DNA of 64,000 nt. Origin: Halorubrum aquaticum. Lineage in GTDB: Archaea; Halobacteriota; Halobacteria; Halobacteriales; Haloferacaceae. Shown here piece after piece: positions 7,765 to 16,833 of the stretch. How positions within the stretch are numbered: position 1 is the first letter of the stretch; each line of letters starts with the position of its first letter. The notes below the pieces were generated by a model. It was not told where the DNA came from, did not search any database, and worked only from the letters and a program-made list of their open reading frames with translations. The stretch lies in contig NZ_FOPZ01000013.1 in the NCBI RefSeq assembly GCF_900113615.1, positions 1 through 64,000 of the forward strand, given 5' to 3'. Made by a program: the position numbers and the translations under genes.

Positions 7765-9201
7765 ATGAGTGACCCGGCGCTCGACGTTGTCGAGTTCGTT
7801 CTGACCACGCACTTCTACAGCGAGAACCGCGACCTCGACGAGAACGACCTCCCGCCCCGGTTCCGGCGGGTGTTCTGGTCGGACGACGCCGCCGAGGACG
7901 CCCCCGGCGGCGTCGAGCGTCCGCTGAAGGCGACGGACGCCAGCACCCGCACGGCGACCGGCGTCGAGCGGCCCTGGGACGCGGTCTCGGACCTGCTATT
8001 CACCCAACACACCGAGTTCTCCGGCGAGATCACGCTCACCCAACCCGAGATGGGCCTGGAGTGGTACCGCGATCACGCCGACGACGACCGGATCGCCTCG
8101 AACCCGACGCTCGTCGCGGCGCTCGCGGCCGCCGACGGCCTCGAGGCACCCGTCTCCCACGAAGAGGCGCGCGACAGCGTCCGGCCGATCCAGGCGGACC
8201 GCGTCTGGATCGACGCGCTCCTCGAGGAGTACTTCGACGAGGACGAGGACGGCGAGATGCTCGACCTCGTCAACGTCCGCGCGCCCGAGGAGATCGAGAC
8301 CACGCTCGCCGACCTCGTGTTGACCGGCGACCAGGAGGAGGAGATCCAGAAGATCGTCAAGGCGATCGAACACCGCGAGTACCTCGCGAGCATCGGGCTC
8401 CGCGAGATCGGGAAGCTGCTCTTCGTCGGCCCGCCGGGCACCGGGAAGACCACGGTCTCGCGGGCGCTCGCCCACCAGCTCGGGATCCCGCTCGTCGAGG
8501 TGAAGATGTCGATGATCACGAGCCAGTACCTCGGCGAGACGGCGAAGAACGTCGAGAAGACCTTCGAGGTCGCGAAGCGGCTCTCGCCGTGTATCCTCTT
8601 CATCGACGAGTTCGACTCGGTCGCGAAGACGCGCCGGTCGGACGAACACGCCGCCCTGAAGCGCGCCGTCAACACCCTGCTCAAGTCGATCGACGAGGTG
8701 TCGCTCGTCCGCGACGAGGTGCTCCTCATCGGCGCGACGAACCACCCGGACCAGCTCGACGCGGCCGCGTGGCGACGCTTCGACGAGATCGTCAACTTCC
8801 CCAAACCCGACCGCGACATGCGCGCGGACATCCTCCGGGTCGTCACCCGCGAGATGAAGATCGCCGACTTCGACCCCGAGGAGGTCGCCGACCGGACCAC
8901 CGGACTCACGGGATCGGACCTCCGGATGGTGCTTCGGGAGGCGGTGCTCGGCGCGCTGACCGAGGACCGCATGACCATCACCCAGGAGGACGTGATGGAG
9001 GCCGTCGCCGACTTCGAGGAGCGGGATAACCTCAAGAACATGGATATGATCGACGGCGAGGGCGCGGAGGTACTCGGCCAGACCGACGACAGCGGACCCG
9101 ATCACGGGGGCGGCCACGACCACGGCGAGGGTCACGACCACGGAGACGGTCACGATCACGACGGCGACGACGCCCACGCGCACGGCCACCCGCAGGACTA
9201 G
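7765..9201 (+). CDS. AAA ATPase with C-terminal His-rich tail
   Basis: The 478-residue protein starts at ATG 7765; the open frame extends upstream but the family begins at MSDPALDVVEFVLTTHFYS. Residues 1 to about 190 are an N-terminal domain specific to halophilic archaea. One AAA module follows, with Walker [10 protein letters not shown] (Lys228), Walker B ILFIDEFD (Asp281, Glu282), sensor-1 IGATNH and the arginine-rich RRFDEIVNFP segment. A helical lid domain completes it. The last ~35 residues are His/Asp/Gly-rich, with repeated HDHGEGHDHGDG, and would bind divalent metal. Cdc48-like unfolding or chaperone activity is inferred; partners are unknown. The stop overlaps the convergent methyltransferase by 4 nt. 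Confidence 0.85.
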   Translation: MSDPALDVVEFVLTTHFYSENRDLDENDLPPRFRRVFWSDDAAEDAPGGVERPLKATDASTRTATGVERPWDAVSDLLFTQHTEFSGEITLTQPEMGLEWYRDHADDDRIASNPTLVAALAAADGLEAPVSHEEARDSVRPIQADRVWIDALLEEYFDEDEDGEMLDLVNVRAPEEIETTLADLVLTGDQEEEIQKIVKAIEHREYLASIGLREIGKLLFVGPPGTGKTTVSRALAHQLGIPLVEVKMSMITSQYLGETAKNVEKTFEVAKRLSPCILFIDEFDSVAKTRRSDEHAALKRAVNTLLKSIDEVSLVRDEVLLIGATNHPDQLDAAAWRRFDEIVNFPKPDRDMRADILRVVTREMKIADFDPEEVADRTTGLTGSDLRMVLREAVLGALTEDRMTITQEDVMEAVADFEERDNLKNMDMIDGEGAEVLGQTDDSGPDHGGGHDHGEGHDHGDGHDHDGDDAHAHGHPQD

Positions 9202-9791
9202 GCCGTCCCGTCCCGATCGAGGCGCACCCCCGCGACGGTGTAGCCGAATCCCCGGTCGACGACCGCCGGGTCGAACCCGGCGGCCTCCATGTCGTCCGCG
9301 AGCGCGTCGGGCGTCGAGAACCGCGACCCCATGCCGATCGCGTGCTCGCCGGCGACGAGGAGCCGGCCGAGCGGATGCGTGGGATCGAACTCGCGAACGA
9401 CGAGAACGCCGCCGGGCGCGATCACGCGCGCGGCCTCCCGGAGCGCGGCCTCGCGGTCCGGCAGGTGGTGGAACGCGTCGACGACCATGGCGGCGTCGAC
9501 GCCGTCGTCGCGGAACGGGAGCCGCCCCGCGTCGCCGACGACCGCCGACAGCCCGCGGGCGGTCCGCGCCCGACGGAGCATCCCGGACGAGACGTCGACG
9601 ACGGTGATCTCGGGTCCGGTCAGCGCGGCCGACGCGCGCCCGGAGCCGCCGCCGACGTCGAGCAGCCGGTCGATCGGCCGCTCCGCGCGGTCGAACCCCG
9701 CCGAGAGCGCCGCGCCGTTCGCGGACGGCATGACGAGGTCGTAAAGCGGCGCGATCCGGTCGAAGAAGCGAACGTCGCCGAGGCCGTACAT
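9198..9791 (-). CDS. Class I SAM-dependent methyltransferase
   Basis: The start is ATG 9791, giving 197 residues. The SAM-binding motif I is DRLLDVGGGSGRASAAL, motif II contains VVDVSSGMLRRAR, and motif III/post-I is the AMVVDAFHHLPDREAAL stretch typical of UbiE/Coq5-like enzymes. The opening MYGLGDVRFFDRIAPLYDLV also resembles UbiE/MenG-type quinone methyltransferases. A role in menaquinone or another lipid methylation is plausible, but the substrate cannot be fixed without context, and the neighbours give none. It overlaps the AAA ATPase gene tail to tail by 4 nt. Confidence 0.85.
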   Translation of the reverse strand: MYGLGDVRFFDRIAPLYDLVMPSANGAALSAGFDRAERPIDRLLDVGGGSGRASAALTGPEITVVDVSSGMLRRARTARGLSAVVGDAGRLPFRDDGVDAAMVVDAFHHLPDREAALREAARVIAPGGVLVVREFDPTHPLGRLLVAGEHAIGMGSRFSTPDALADDMEAAGFDPAVVDRGFGYTVAGVRLDRDGTA

Positions 9792-9852
9792 GGCGTCCGC
9801 TGCGGTCGGCGCGGAGTTATAACCCCGGTCGACGCCAGGATCACCGGGACCG

Positions 9853-9858
9853 TTTATT
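9853..9858 (+). promoter_or_regulatory. TATA box for the GNAT gene
   Basis: TTTATT sits about 27 nt upstream of ATG 9882, predicting a leaderless mRNA. This supports the internal ATG over longer in-frame starts. Confidence 0.6.
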
Positions 9859-9881
9859 CGTTTCCGCCCGTATCGGCTCGC

Positions 9882-10577
9882 ATGGAGTTCACGGTCGCGG
9901 GCGCGCCGGGCGAGGGAGCGACGTGCCGGCTCGACTACCGGGCGTTCGCGTACGCCGGGAAGTTCGTCGTCGGCGACACCGGGAAGGCGTTTCTGCGAAC
10001 CGACGACGGCTCCGCCGCGGTCCCCGAGTGGGAACCCGAGGAGCCGCTCCCCGAGAGCGTCGACCCGGCCGAGTTCGAGGACGACGTCCTCGCGGCGGTC
10101 TCCTTTTCGCCGGACCGCACCGACCCCGCGTGCTGTCGGCTCCGCTACGTCACCGTCCACGCCGCGCGCCGCGGCGAGGGGCTCGGTCCCGAACTGGTCC
10201 GTCGGACCGTCTCGTGGCTCGCGGACACGGGATACGATCGCGTTCGGATCGCGGTCAACAACCCGTTCGCCTACGAGGCGCTCTACAAGTGCGGGTTCGC
10301 CTACACCGGGGAGGAGACGGGCCTCGCGGAACTGGAACTGGAGCGGCCCGCCGACGCACCCGCATCGGCCCGCGACGACGCCGAGCGATACCGCTCCGGG
10401 CTGGCCGTCTTCCGCGACCGCGACGACGACCCCCCGGAAGCGGTCCGACGGTTCCTCGCGGACCGTCTCGGCGACGAGGGAGGCGAGCCCGCCGACCCCG
10501 CCGGTCCGCCCGGCCCGTCCGACCCACCCAGCCAGTCCGATCCCCGCAACACACTTACCGACGACGGCCCGTCCTAG
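9882..10577 (+). CDS. GNAT-family N-acetyltransferase
   Basis: The 231-residue protein starts at ATG 9882 behind a TATA box. The GNAT core lies around residues 80-150: CRLRYVTVHAARRGEGLGPELV contains the acetyl-CoA-binding R/Q-x-x-G-x-G/A segment, here RRGEGLG, and VNNPFAYEALYKCGFAYTGEE is the usual beta5-alpha4 part. The C-terminal 60 residues are Pro/Gly/Asp-rich and probably disordered. The substrate is unknown. The following FAD oxidoreductase starts 5 nt after the stop, so the two are likely co-transcribed. Confidence 0.82.
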   Translation: MEFTVAGAPGEGATCRLDYRAFAYAGKFVVGDTGKAFLRTDDGSAAVPEWEPEEPLPESVDPAEFEDDVLAAVSFSPDRTDPACCRLRYVTVHAARRGEGLGPELVRRTVSWLADTGYDRVRIAVNNPFAYEALYKCGFAYTGEETGLAELELERPADAPASARDDAERYRSGLAVFRDRDDDPPEAVRRFLADRLGDEGGEPADPAGPPGPSDPPSQSDPRNTLTDDGPS

Positions 10578-10582
10578 ACGGT

Positions 10583-12010
10583 ATGTACGGCGTCGTCGGC
10601 GGCGGGCTCGCCGGGCTCTCGGCGGCCGTCAGGCTCCGGGAGGCGGGCCACGCGGTCCGGGTGTTCGAGGCGAGCGACGCGGTCGGCGGCCGCGCGCGTA
10701 CGGTCGACACCGCCGGCGACCCGGTGGCGCGGTTCCCGCACTACCTCTCGCCGACGGACGACGCCCTCCAGTCGCTCGCGACCGACCTCGGACTCGGCGA
10801 GCGGATCGTCCGGGGGCGCGGCCGAACCGCTCGATACCGCGACGGGGTCGTCCACCGGATCGACGCCCCGTGGGAGCGGCTGGCGTATCCGGGGACCGGC
10901 CTCGTCGACGCCGCACGAGCGAGGCGGCTCGCCCGCGCGGTTCGGAGCCTCGGCGGCGCCCCCGCCGACCTCGACGCGACGACGGTCGAGGCGTTCGTCG
11001 CCGACCGGGCGTCGCGGGCGACCTACGAGGGGTACGTCGAGCCGGTCCTTCGAGCCGAGTTCGGCGACCGCGCCGGCGACGTCTCCGCAGCATGGCTCGC
11101 GGAGTGGCTCCGATCGCGCGAGGCGCGCGGCCGGAGCGGAACGTCGGTCGGCCACGTCGACGGCTCGACGGCCCGTCTCGTGGACGCGCTCGTCGAGTCG
11201 ATCGGCGAGGAGGCGGTTCGGACCGGGAGCCGCGTCGCCGGGATCGGTCTCGGCGTCGGCGACGACGCCGGTTCCGGCGGGCCGGTCTCGCTGGCCGTCG
11301 AGACGCCGACCGGCCGCCGAGTCGTCGAGTGTGCGGGCGTCGTCGTCGCCGAAGGCCCGGCCGTCCTCGAGGACCTGACGGGAATCGATCCCGGCGTCGA
11401 GGCGATCCCCGGGGCGTCCGCGCTCGTCACGACGGACGACCCGATCGTCGACTCGTGGCGGGTGACGGTCGAGCCGGGGGCGCTCTCCGGCGGCGAGGAC
11501 GCCCCGTTCGGAACGCTGTTCGGACACACGAACCTGGTCCCGCCCGAGCGGTACGGCAGCGACCACCTGACGTATCTGGTCGGCCGCGGCGGATCGCTCG
11601 CCGGCGGGAGTGACGGAGACGAGGACGATGGAAGCGACGGAGACGACGTGGACGACGAGCGCCTCCGGGATCGCTGGCTGTCGGCGCTCGCGGACCTGTT
11701 CCCGTCGGTCTCACGGGAGGACGTTCGGTCGGTCCGCGTCGCTCGCGATCCCGCCGCGGCCGTGGCGGCTCCGCCCGGCGAGGTCCTGTCGGTCGACCTC
11801 GGTGAAGTCGGGGTTCCGGGCGTCGCGTACGCCGGTCCGGGGAGCCGCCTCGACCGCTTCGGCGGGTCGCTCGACGCACGGGTCGCCGCGGGAGTCGCGG
11901 CCGCGGAGGCAGTGGCGGGCGTCGGAACGACGGGTTCGGGAGCGACCGACGACGGAACGACGGCGGACCCGGCGAGCGATCCGGACGGGGCAGGCTTCGA
12001 GTGGGAGTAA
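10583..12010 (+). CDS. FAD-dependent amine/protoporphyrinogen-oxidase-like oxidoreductase
   Basis: The 475-residue protein opens with a Rossmann dinucleotide-binding motif, VVGGGLAGLSAAVRLREAG, and the following FEASDAVGGRARTV, typical of the NAD(P)/FAD amine oxidase superfamily (protoporphyrinogen oxidase, phytoene desaturase). The middle carries a substrate-domain segment FVADRASRATYEGYVEPVLR, and the C-terminus a second FAD motif-like GVAYAGPG...GVAAAEAVAG. An acidic insertion near residue 345 and an acidic tail look like halophilic adaptations. The substrate could be a carotenoid, a tetrapyrrole or another isoprenoid; the sequence does not decide. It follows the GNAT gene with a 5-nt gap. 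Confidence 0.8.
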   Translation: MYGVVGGGLAGLSAAVRLREAGHAVRVFEASDAVGGRARTVDTAGDPVARFPHYLSPTDDALQSLATDLGLGERIVRGRGRTARYRDGVVHRIDAPWERLAYPGTGLVDAARARRLARAVRSLGGAPADLDATTVEAFVADRASRATYEGYVEPVLRAEFGDRAGDVSAAWLAEWLRSREARGRSGTSVGHVDGSTARLVDALVESIGEEAVRTGSRVAGIGLGVGDDAGSGGPVSLAVETPTGRRVVECAGVVVAEGPAVLEDLTGIDPGVEAIPGASALVTTDDPIVDSWRVTVEPGALSGGEDAPFGTLFGHTNLVPPERYGSDHLTYLVGRGGSLAGGSDGDEDDGSDGDDVDDERLRDRWLSALADLFPSVSREDVRSVRVARDPAAAVAAPPGEVLSVDLGEVGVPGVAYAGPGSRLDRFGGSLDARVAAGVAAAEAVAGVGTTGSGATDDGTTADPASDPDGAGFEWE

Positions 12011-12036
12011 GGGAAGGGGCGGAGGGTCGTGGCCCC

Positions 12037-12633
12037 TCAGGCGCTCGCTTCGTCCTCGTCGAGCCCGGGCGCTGCCGCGGGGTCGACCTCCTCGGGCTCC
12101 TCGGTGTCGCCGCCGACGACGGTCTCGCCGTCGTCGGTCTCGACGTACACGTCGTCGGCGAAGCCGGCGAGGGCGTTCTCGTACTCCGCCGTCTCGAGCC
12201 GCTCCGGAGTCTCCGGCGCGTCCGCGACCCCGGCCGCCGGGCGGAACTCGCCGAGCGGGTCGTCGATCGTGATCCCGTGTTCCGAGAAGAACGAGTCGTA
12301 CCGGCGGTAGTGCTCCTCGAGTTCGTCGCCCGGGATCTCCATCATCTCCGTCCAGCCGTGGTTGAAGAAGTCGAAGTTGGCCTGAATGTGGGTGATCTCG
12401 CGGGCCTCGGCCTCCGGGAAGCCGGCCTCGAGGGCGGCGACGTACGCGTCCATCGTCGCGTCGAAGAAGTCGTCGAGGTGCGCTCTGCGCTCCTCGCGAC
12501 GCTCCTCGTCGGCCTTGTTGAGGAAGATGCTCGTGTGGAGGTCGACGAGCTTGTCGTTGGCGACGTCGCCGACCACCGGGGTCGTGAGCGCCTTCTTGGC
12601 GGCCCAGTGGCGGATGTTCTGCCGGATCTTCAT
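12037..12633 (-). CDS. DUF6149 family protein
   Basis: The 198-residue protein begins MKIRQNIRHWAAKKALTTP, the signature opening of a conserved haloarchaeal family I recall as DUF6149. The N-terminal 130 residues are mostly helical and well conserved in appearance (HTSIFLNKADEERREERRAH, HIQANFDFFNHGWTEMMEIP). The last ~65 residues are acidic and Pro/Asp-rich, likely disordered. No catalytic or metal motif is evident and the function is unknown. It is convergent with the FAD oxidoreductase (26-nt gap) and divergent from the NirB-like gene. Confidence 0.75.
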   Translation of the reverse strand: MKIRQNIRHWAAKKALTTPVVGDVANDKLVDLHTSIFLNKADEERREERRAHLDDFFDATMDAYVAALEAGFPEAEAREITHIQANFDFFNHGWTEMMEIPGDELEEHYRRYDSFFSEHGITIDDPLGEFRPAAGVADAPETPERLETAEYENALAGFADDVYVETDDGETVVGGDTEEPEEVDPAAAPGLDEDEASA

Positions 12634-12820
12634 ACGCCGTGTTGGGCCGGGACGACCTTGAATCTGTGGCGACGACGGCGACGACGACCCGGTCGATCGG
12701 GCTCGCGTCCCCCGTGACAGGGGCGATCGCTCTCCTTACGACCGGCCGAACGCCCCGCGGACGCGGGAACGACCGGGCGAGCGAGGGACTATCACGATTC
12801 TGAACGCGGATGACAATCCA

Positions 12821-12827
12821 CATTAAC
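12821..12827 (+). promoter_or_regulatory. TATA box for the NirB-like gene
   Basis: CATTAAC lies about 25 nt upstream of ATG 12849. An in-frame ATG at 12810 lies upstream of this box, so 12849 is the better start. Confidence 0.6.
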
Positions 12828-12848
12828 CCCGAATCCGAAGGGCCGCTC

Positions 12849-14087
12849 ATGAGCGATTCGTACGTGATCGTCGGGGACGGGATCGCGGGGGCCTCTGCGG
12901 CCGAAACCCTCCGGGAGGAAGCGCCTGACGCCGAGATCACGGTCATCACCGAGGAGGGGGAGTCCCTCTACAACCGGATCCTGATAAAGGAGTTCGCGAA
13001 GGGGAAGCTCCCGGAAGCGCCGATCTCGATCCACGACGAGTCGTGGTACGACGACCACGACGTCGACCTCCGATTGAACACGCTGGTCGTCGACATCGAC
13101 GTCGAAAACGACGCGATCCGGACCCACGAGGGCGAGACGATCGAGTACGACTCGCTGCTCTTGGCGATCGGCGGGACCCCCCAGCAGCTGCCGGTGGAGA
13201 ACGCCGACGCCGAAGGGGTCCACCACTTCTGGACGTTCCAGGACGCCCGGAAGATCAAGGAGAGCGTGGAGGACGCCGAACGGGGCGTCATCGTCGGCGC
13301 GGGGCTGCTCGGCATCGACTTCGCGGCGATCTGCGGCGAGCAGGACGTGGAGGCGAAGTACCTGATGCGCGGCGACTCCTGGTGGCGATACGCCCTCTCG
13401 AACGAGGGCGCCGAGATCATGCACGAGGCGATGCGCGAACGCGGCGTCGAGCCCGTCTTCGACTCCGGCGTGGATCGCTTCGAGGTCGACGACGACGGCC
13501 ACGTGGAGGCGGCCGTCGACCCGAACGGCGAGCGATACGAGTGCGACTTCGCGGGCGTGGCCATCGGGCTGGACTTCAACACGGAGATCGTCGAGGACAC
13601 GCCGATCGAGACCGACTCCGGGATCGTCGTCGACGAGCACATGCGGACGAACGTCGACAACGTGTTCGCCGCCGGCGACATCACGGAGTTCCACGACGTC
13701 GTCCTCGGCGAGCGCGCGCAGAACGGCGCGTGGGGGTCGGCCAAAGAGCAGGGGACGATCGCCGCACACAACATGATCGAGTACGGCAGCGAGCCCTTCG
13801 AGTGGGTCTCCTCGTACTCCATCACGCACTTCGACTTCCCGTTCCTCTCGTTCGGGCACCCGACGCTCGGCGACGACTCGGTCGAGGCCACCACCGACGA
13901 GGGCGAGTGGCGTCGCGTCGCGTTGAAGGACGGCCGGGTCGTCGGCGGCGTGCTCATCGGCGACCTCTCGCCGCAGTCCGCGTTCAAACAGCTGATGCGC
14001 GAGAAACGGGACGTGAGCGGTCAGAAGGAGCTCCTGATGGAGCCCGGCTTCGCCGTCGACGACCTCGCCGCGTCGACCGAACACTGA
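12849..14087 (+). CDS. NAD(P)/FAD-dependent oxidoreductase, NirB/rubredoxin-reductase type
   Basis: The 412-residue protein has two Rossmann dinucleotide motifs: YVIVGDGIAGASAAETLRE at the N-terminus for FAD and GVIVGAGLLGIDFAAICG near residue 155 for NAD(P)H. A late FAD-contacting segment, NVFAAGDITEF, follows. This arrangement is that of pyridine-nucleotide-disulfide oxidoreductases of the nitrite reductase large-subunit / rubredoxin reductase type. No redox-active CxxC pair is visible, and none of the siroheme/Fe-S domain of NirB is present, so it is not a nitrite reductase by itself. The C-terminal 120 residues include the conserved ALKDGRVVGGVLIGDL. The electron acceptor is unknown. Confidence 0.82.
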   Translation: MSDSYVIVGDGIAGASAAETLREEAPDAEITVITEEGESLYNRILIKEFAKGKLPEAPISIHDESWYDDHDVDLRLNTLVVDIDVENDAIRTHEGETIEYDSLLLAIGGTPQQLPVENADAEGVHHFWTFQDARKIKESVEDAERGVIVGAGLLGIDFAAICGEQDVEAKYLMRGDSWWRYALSNEGAEIMHEAMRERGVEPVFDSGVDRFEVDDDGHVEAAVDPNGERYECDFAGVAIGLDFNTEIVEDTPIETDSGIVVDEHMRTNVDNVFAAGDITEFHDVVLGERAQNGAWGSAKEQGTIAAHNMIEYGSEPFEWVSSYSITHFDFPFLSFGHPTLGDDSVEATTDEGEWRRVALKDGRVVGGVLIGDLSPQSAFKQLMREKRDVSGQKELLMEPGFAVDDLAASTEH

Positions 14088-14181
14088 TCGGCCGGCGCGC
14101 CGGGTTTCGTCCCGGAGCGCGTTCCCGGTCTCCGAGGGGAGCCAGTACCTTTTCACGTCGCCCTCGCTTGACGTATCAGTA

Positions 14182-16425
14182 ATGACGCGTCACACCCCCG
14201 GTGACCGGCCGGACTCGTCCGACGACGGGTTCCTCGCGTCGTTCGTCGAGGGGAGTTCCGACCCGGTGGTCTCGCTCGACGGCGACGGCACGGTCGTCTA
14301 CGCGAACCCGGCGGTCGAATCGGTCCTCGGGTACGCCGCGAGCGACCTCCTCGGTCGGCGAATCGCGTCGCTGGTCCCGGAGGCGACCGCCGAGAAGCGC
14401 GCCCGGTCCCTCCGCGCACGCCTCGGGGACCCCGAGCGACTCGTCGGCGAGGGGAACGTCACGATCCCGCTCGCGTCCGCCGACGGCGACGTTCACACCT
14501 TCTCGGTCCGGTTTCACGACCACGAGAGCGAGGGGAGACGCGTCTACACCGGCAGCTTCCGGGAGCGTACCGAGGGCGACAGGGGCCGGGAGCTCCGGAC
14601 GTTCCGGAACCTGATCGAGCAGGCCGGTCACGCGATCTACGTCACGGACACCGACGGGACGATCGAGTACGTCAACCCGGCGTTCACCGAACACACCGGC
14701 TACGAGGCCGAGGAGGCCATCGGCGAGACGCCGGCGATACTCAACTCCGGAGAGATGCCCGAGGAGTACTTCGCGTCGCTGTGGGAGACGATCCGCGCGG
14801 GCGAGGTGTGGGAGGAGGAGATCGTCGACCGTCACAAGGACGGCGAATCGTACCACGCCCACCAGACGATCGCGCCGGTGCTGGACGACGCCGGGACCGT
14901 CTCGCGGTTCGTCGCCATCCAGACGGACATCACCGAGCGGAAGGCGGCGGTAGGGCGGTTGAAGCAGTACCGCGACATCGTCGAGCAGCTGGACGAACCC
15001 ATCCTGTTACAGAACCGCGACGGCGAGTTCGAACTGCTCAACGAGGCCGTGAGCGAGTTCGCGGGCGTGCCGCGCGAGGAACTGTACGGCGACGACGAGT
15101 TCGCGTTCATGGACCCGGAGACGGCCGCGACGATCGACGAGCGGCGGGAGGAAGTGCTCGAGACGGGTGAGATCGCCGAATACGAGGTCTCTCCGACGTT
15201 CGAGCGGAGCGAGCGAGAGGCGACCTTCAGCACGCGTCGGTACCCGTACTACGACGCCGACGGCGAGCTGTCGGGGACCTTCGCGATCTGCCGGGACGTG
15301 ACCGACATCAAGGCCCGCGAGCGGGAGTTGGAGCGGTTCGAGCGCGCCATCGACGGCGCGACGGACCTGATAGCCGCCGTCGACCGCGAGGGGCAGTTCC
15401 TGTTCGCCAACCGGCAGTATCGGACGTATCACGGCATCGAAGAGGCGGACGTGCGCGGACTCACGCTCGACGACGTCGTCGACGACGAGCAGTACCCGGA
15501 CGTGAAACGCCACGTCGACCGCGCGCTCCGGGGACACTCGATCGAGTACCGGACGACGCGGACCCATCCGGATCGGGGAACCCGAACGTTCGACGTGCGC
15601 TACTACCCGCTCGAGGCCTCGGACGAGGAGGACGGAGTGGCGGGCGTCGTGGGCGTCCTCCGGGACGTGACCGACAGCGAGAACCGGGCCACCCAGCTCC
15701 GGGTGGTCGACCGGGTGCTCCAGCACAACCTCCGGAACGCCATGACCGTGATCCGCGGCCGGGCGGAACAGATCGCCGACGGAAACGTGGAGGGGTTCGA
15801 CGCTCCGGAGGGCGGTTCCGCGGCCCCCGCCGACCCCGCCGACGCGGCGTCCTACATCGTCTCGCGCGCCGACGAACTCCTGACGACGAGCGAGAAGGCC
15901 CACCACATCACCGAGGTCCTGAGCGACCCGCCGAACACGGAGCCGGTCGACGTCGGTCGGACGGTCGACCAGCTCGTCGAGGCGACCGCCGAGGGGTTTC
16001 CGGAGGCGTCGATCTCGGCGTCGACGCCGGCCGCGGGCGAGGCGGTCGCGTCGGCGACCGGCTGGATCGATCGGGCGATCGAGGAGCTGCTTCACAACGC
16101 GATCGTCCATCACGACCGGGACCGACCCTCGGTCGAGGTCGCCGTGGAGACGACGGCGGAGACGGTGACGATCGAGGTCACGGACGACGGCCCCGGACTG
16201 AACGGCATGAACCGCGACGTGTTGGAGACCGGCCGGGCGGTCGACGCGCTGTATCACGGCAGCGGGCTCGGGCTGTGGCTCGTGTACTGGGTGCTCCAGC
16301 AGTCGGGCGGGTCGGCGACCGTCGCGGACGTCGAGCCCCGCGGTACCGTCGTGACCGTCACGCTGCCGCGCCGCGACGGTCGGACGCTCGACCCGTCCCG
16401 CGACGACCGCGCGTTCGAAGGGTGA
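14182..16425 (+). CDS. Soluble multi-PAS sensor histidine kinase
   Basis: The 747-residue protein has four PAS-like domains in series (about residues 15-125, 145-255, 260-375 and 385-500). The second and fourth carry the clearest sensory cores (YVTDTDGTIEYVNPAFTEHTG; IAAVDREGQFLFANRQYRTY). The phosphoacceptor His515 is in the haloarchaeal-style box LQHNLRNAMTVIRGRAEQI. The ATPase domain shows the N-box LLHNAIVHH, a G1 box DDGPGLNG and a G2 box GSGLGLWLVYW. There is no membrane helix and no receiver domain, so it senses a cytoplasmic signal and must phosphorylate a regulator encoded elsewhere. No response regulator gene is adjacent. Confidence 0.92.
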   Translation: MTRHTPGDRPDSSDDGFLASFVEGSSDPVVSLDGDGTVVYANPAVESVLGYAASDLLGRRIASLVPEATAEKRARSLRARLGDPERLVGEGNVTIPLASADGDVHTFSVRFHDHESEGRRVYTGSFRERTEGDRGRELRTFRNLIEQAGHAIYVTDTDGTIEYVNPAFTEHTGYEAEEAIGETPAILNSGEMPEEYFASLWETIRAGEVWEEEIVDRHKDGESYHAHQTIAPVLDDAGTVSRFVAIQTDITERKAAVGRLKQYRDIVEQLDEPILLQNRDGEFELLNEAVSEFAGVPREELYGDDEFAFMDPETAATIDERREEVLETGEIAEYEVSPTFERSEREATFSTRRYPYYDADGELSGTFAICRDVTDIKARERELERFERAIDGATDLIAAVDREGQFLFANRQYRTYHGIEEADVRGLTLDDVVDDEQYPDVKRHVDRALRGHSIEYRTTRTHPDRGTRTFDVRYYPLEASDEEDGVAGVVGVLRDVTDSENRATQLRVVDRVLQHNLRNAMTVIRGRAEQIADGNVEGFDAPEGGSAAPADPADAASYIVSRADELLTTSEKAHHITEVLSDPPNTEPVDVGRTVDQLVEATAEGFPEASISASTPAAGEAVASATGWIDRAIEELLHNAIVHHDRDRPSVEVAVETTAETVTIEVTDDGPGLNGMNRDVLETGRAVDALYHGSGLGLWLVYWVLQQSGGSATVADVEPRGTVVTVTLPRRDGRTLDPSRDDRAFEG

Positions 16426-16478
16426 CGATCGGCCGATTCGAGACGTCGCGACCGACCCGTCCGATCCGCTCGAAAGAG

Positions 16479-16511
16479 TTAACAAATACCATGGTAAATA
16501 GTACCATATGG
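16479..16511 (+). promoter_or_regulatory. Promoter with overlapping palindromes
   Basis: TTAACAAAT (16479-16487) acts as a TATA-like element 21-29 nt before ATG 16508. Immediately after it come TACCATGGTA (16487-16496, a perfect palindrome) and a second TACCAT at 16502, 15 nt downstream of the first. The ATG itself lies in CCATATGG (16504-16511), also palindromic. The spacing and symmetry suggest an operator covering the transcription and translation start. Confidence 0.5.
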
Positions 16512-16723
16512 CGCTCCGAGACGAGGGACGACGGATGCGACTGCGTCGCACCGGGAGGGTACCGCCCGACGCGCGGGTCCGCCACTACGACGAGCTCGAG
16601 GAGGCGACGCAGGCGGCCGTCGCCGAGCTGGCGGGGCGACCGCGGACCGCTCCGGAGTCCGCGGACCTCGAGGACGGCGACGTCGTGAAGTTCACCGACT
16701 ACTACCGGATCCGGGCCCGCTGA
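16508..16723 (+). CDS. Small basic hypothetical protein
   Basis: The 71-residue product is MALRDEGRRMRLRRTGRVPP... ending DVVKFTDYYRIRAR. The basic first 25 residues are unusual for a halophile and the C-terminal half is an acidic alpha/beta segment. A later in-frame ATG (about 16535) could be the true start. I recognise no family. The conserved-looking end (VVKFTDYYRIR) and the AT-rich promoter with palindromes support it as a real gene, possibly an autoregulated DNA-binding protein, though that is a guess. Confidence 0.55.
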   Translation: MALRDEGRRMRLRRTGRVPPDARVRHYDELEEATQAAVAELAGRPRTAPESADLEDGDVVKFTDYYRIRAR

Positions 16724-16833
16724 CCCGGCGGCGACCGTCGCCGGCCGTTCGACCCCGTCTCCCGTCCGGACTCACCGTCGGCGGTTCACGCGAGAAGCGA
16801 AGTCGTTTTCGCCCGCGGCGCGAAACGCTACGC

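Noticed and set aside
12849-14087. Nitrite reductase large subunit
   Set aside because: Only the FAD/NAD domains are present. The siroheme and iron-sulfur domains of NirB are missing.
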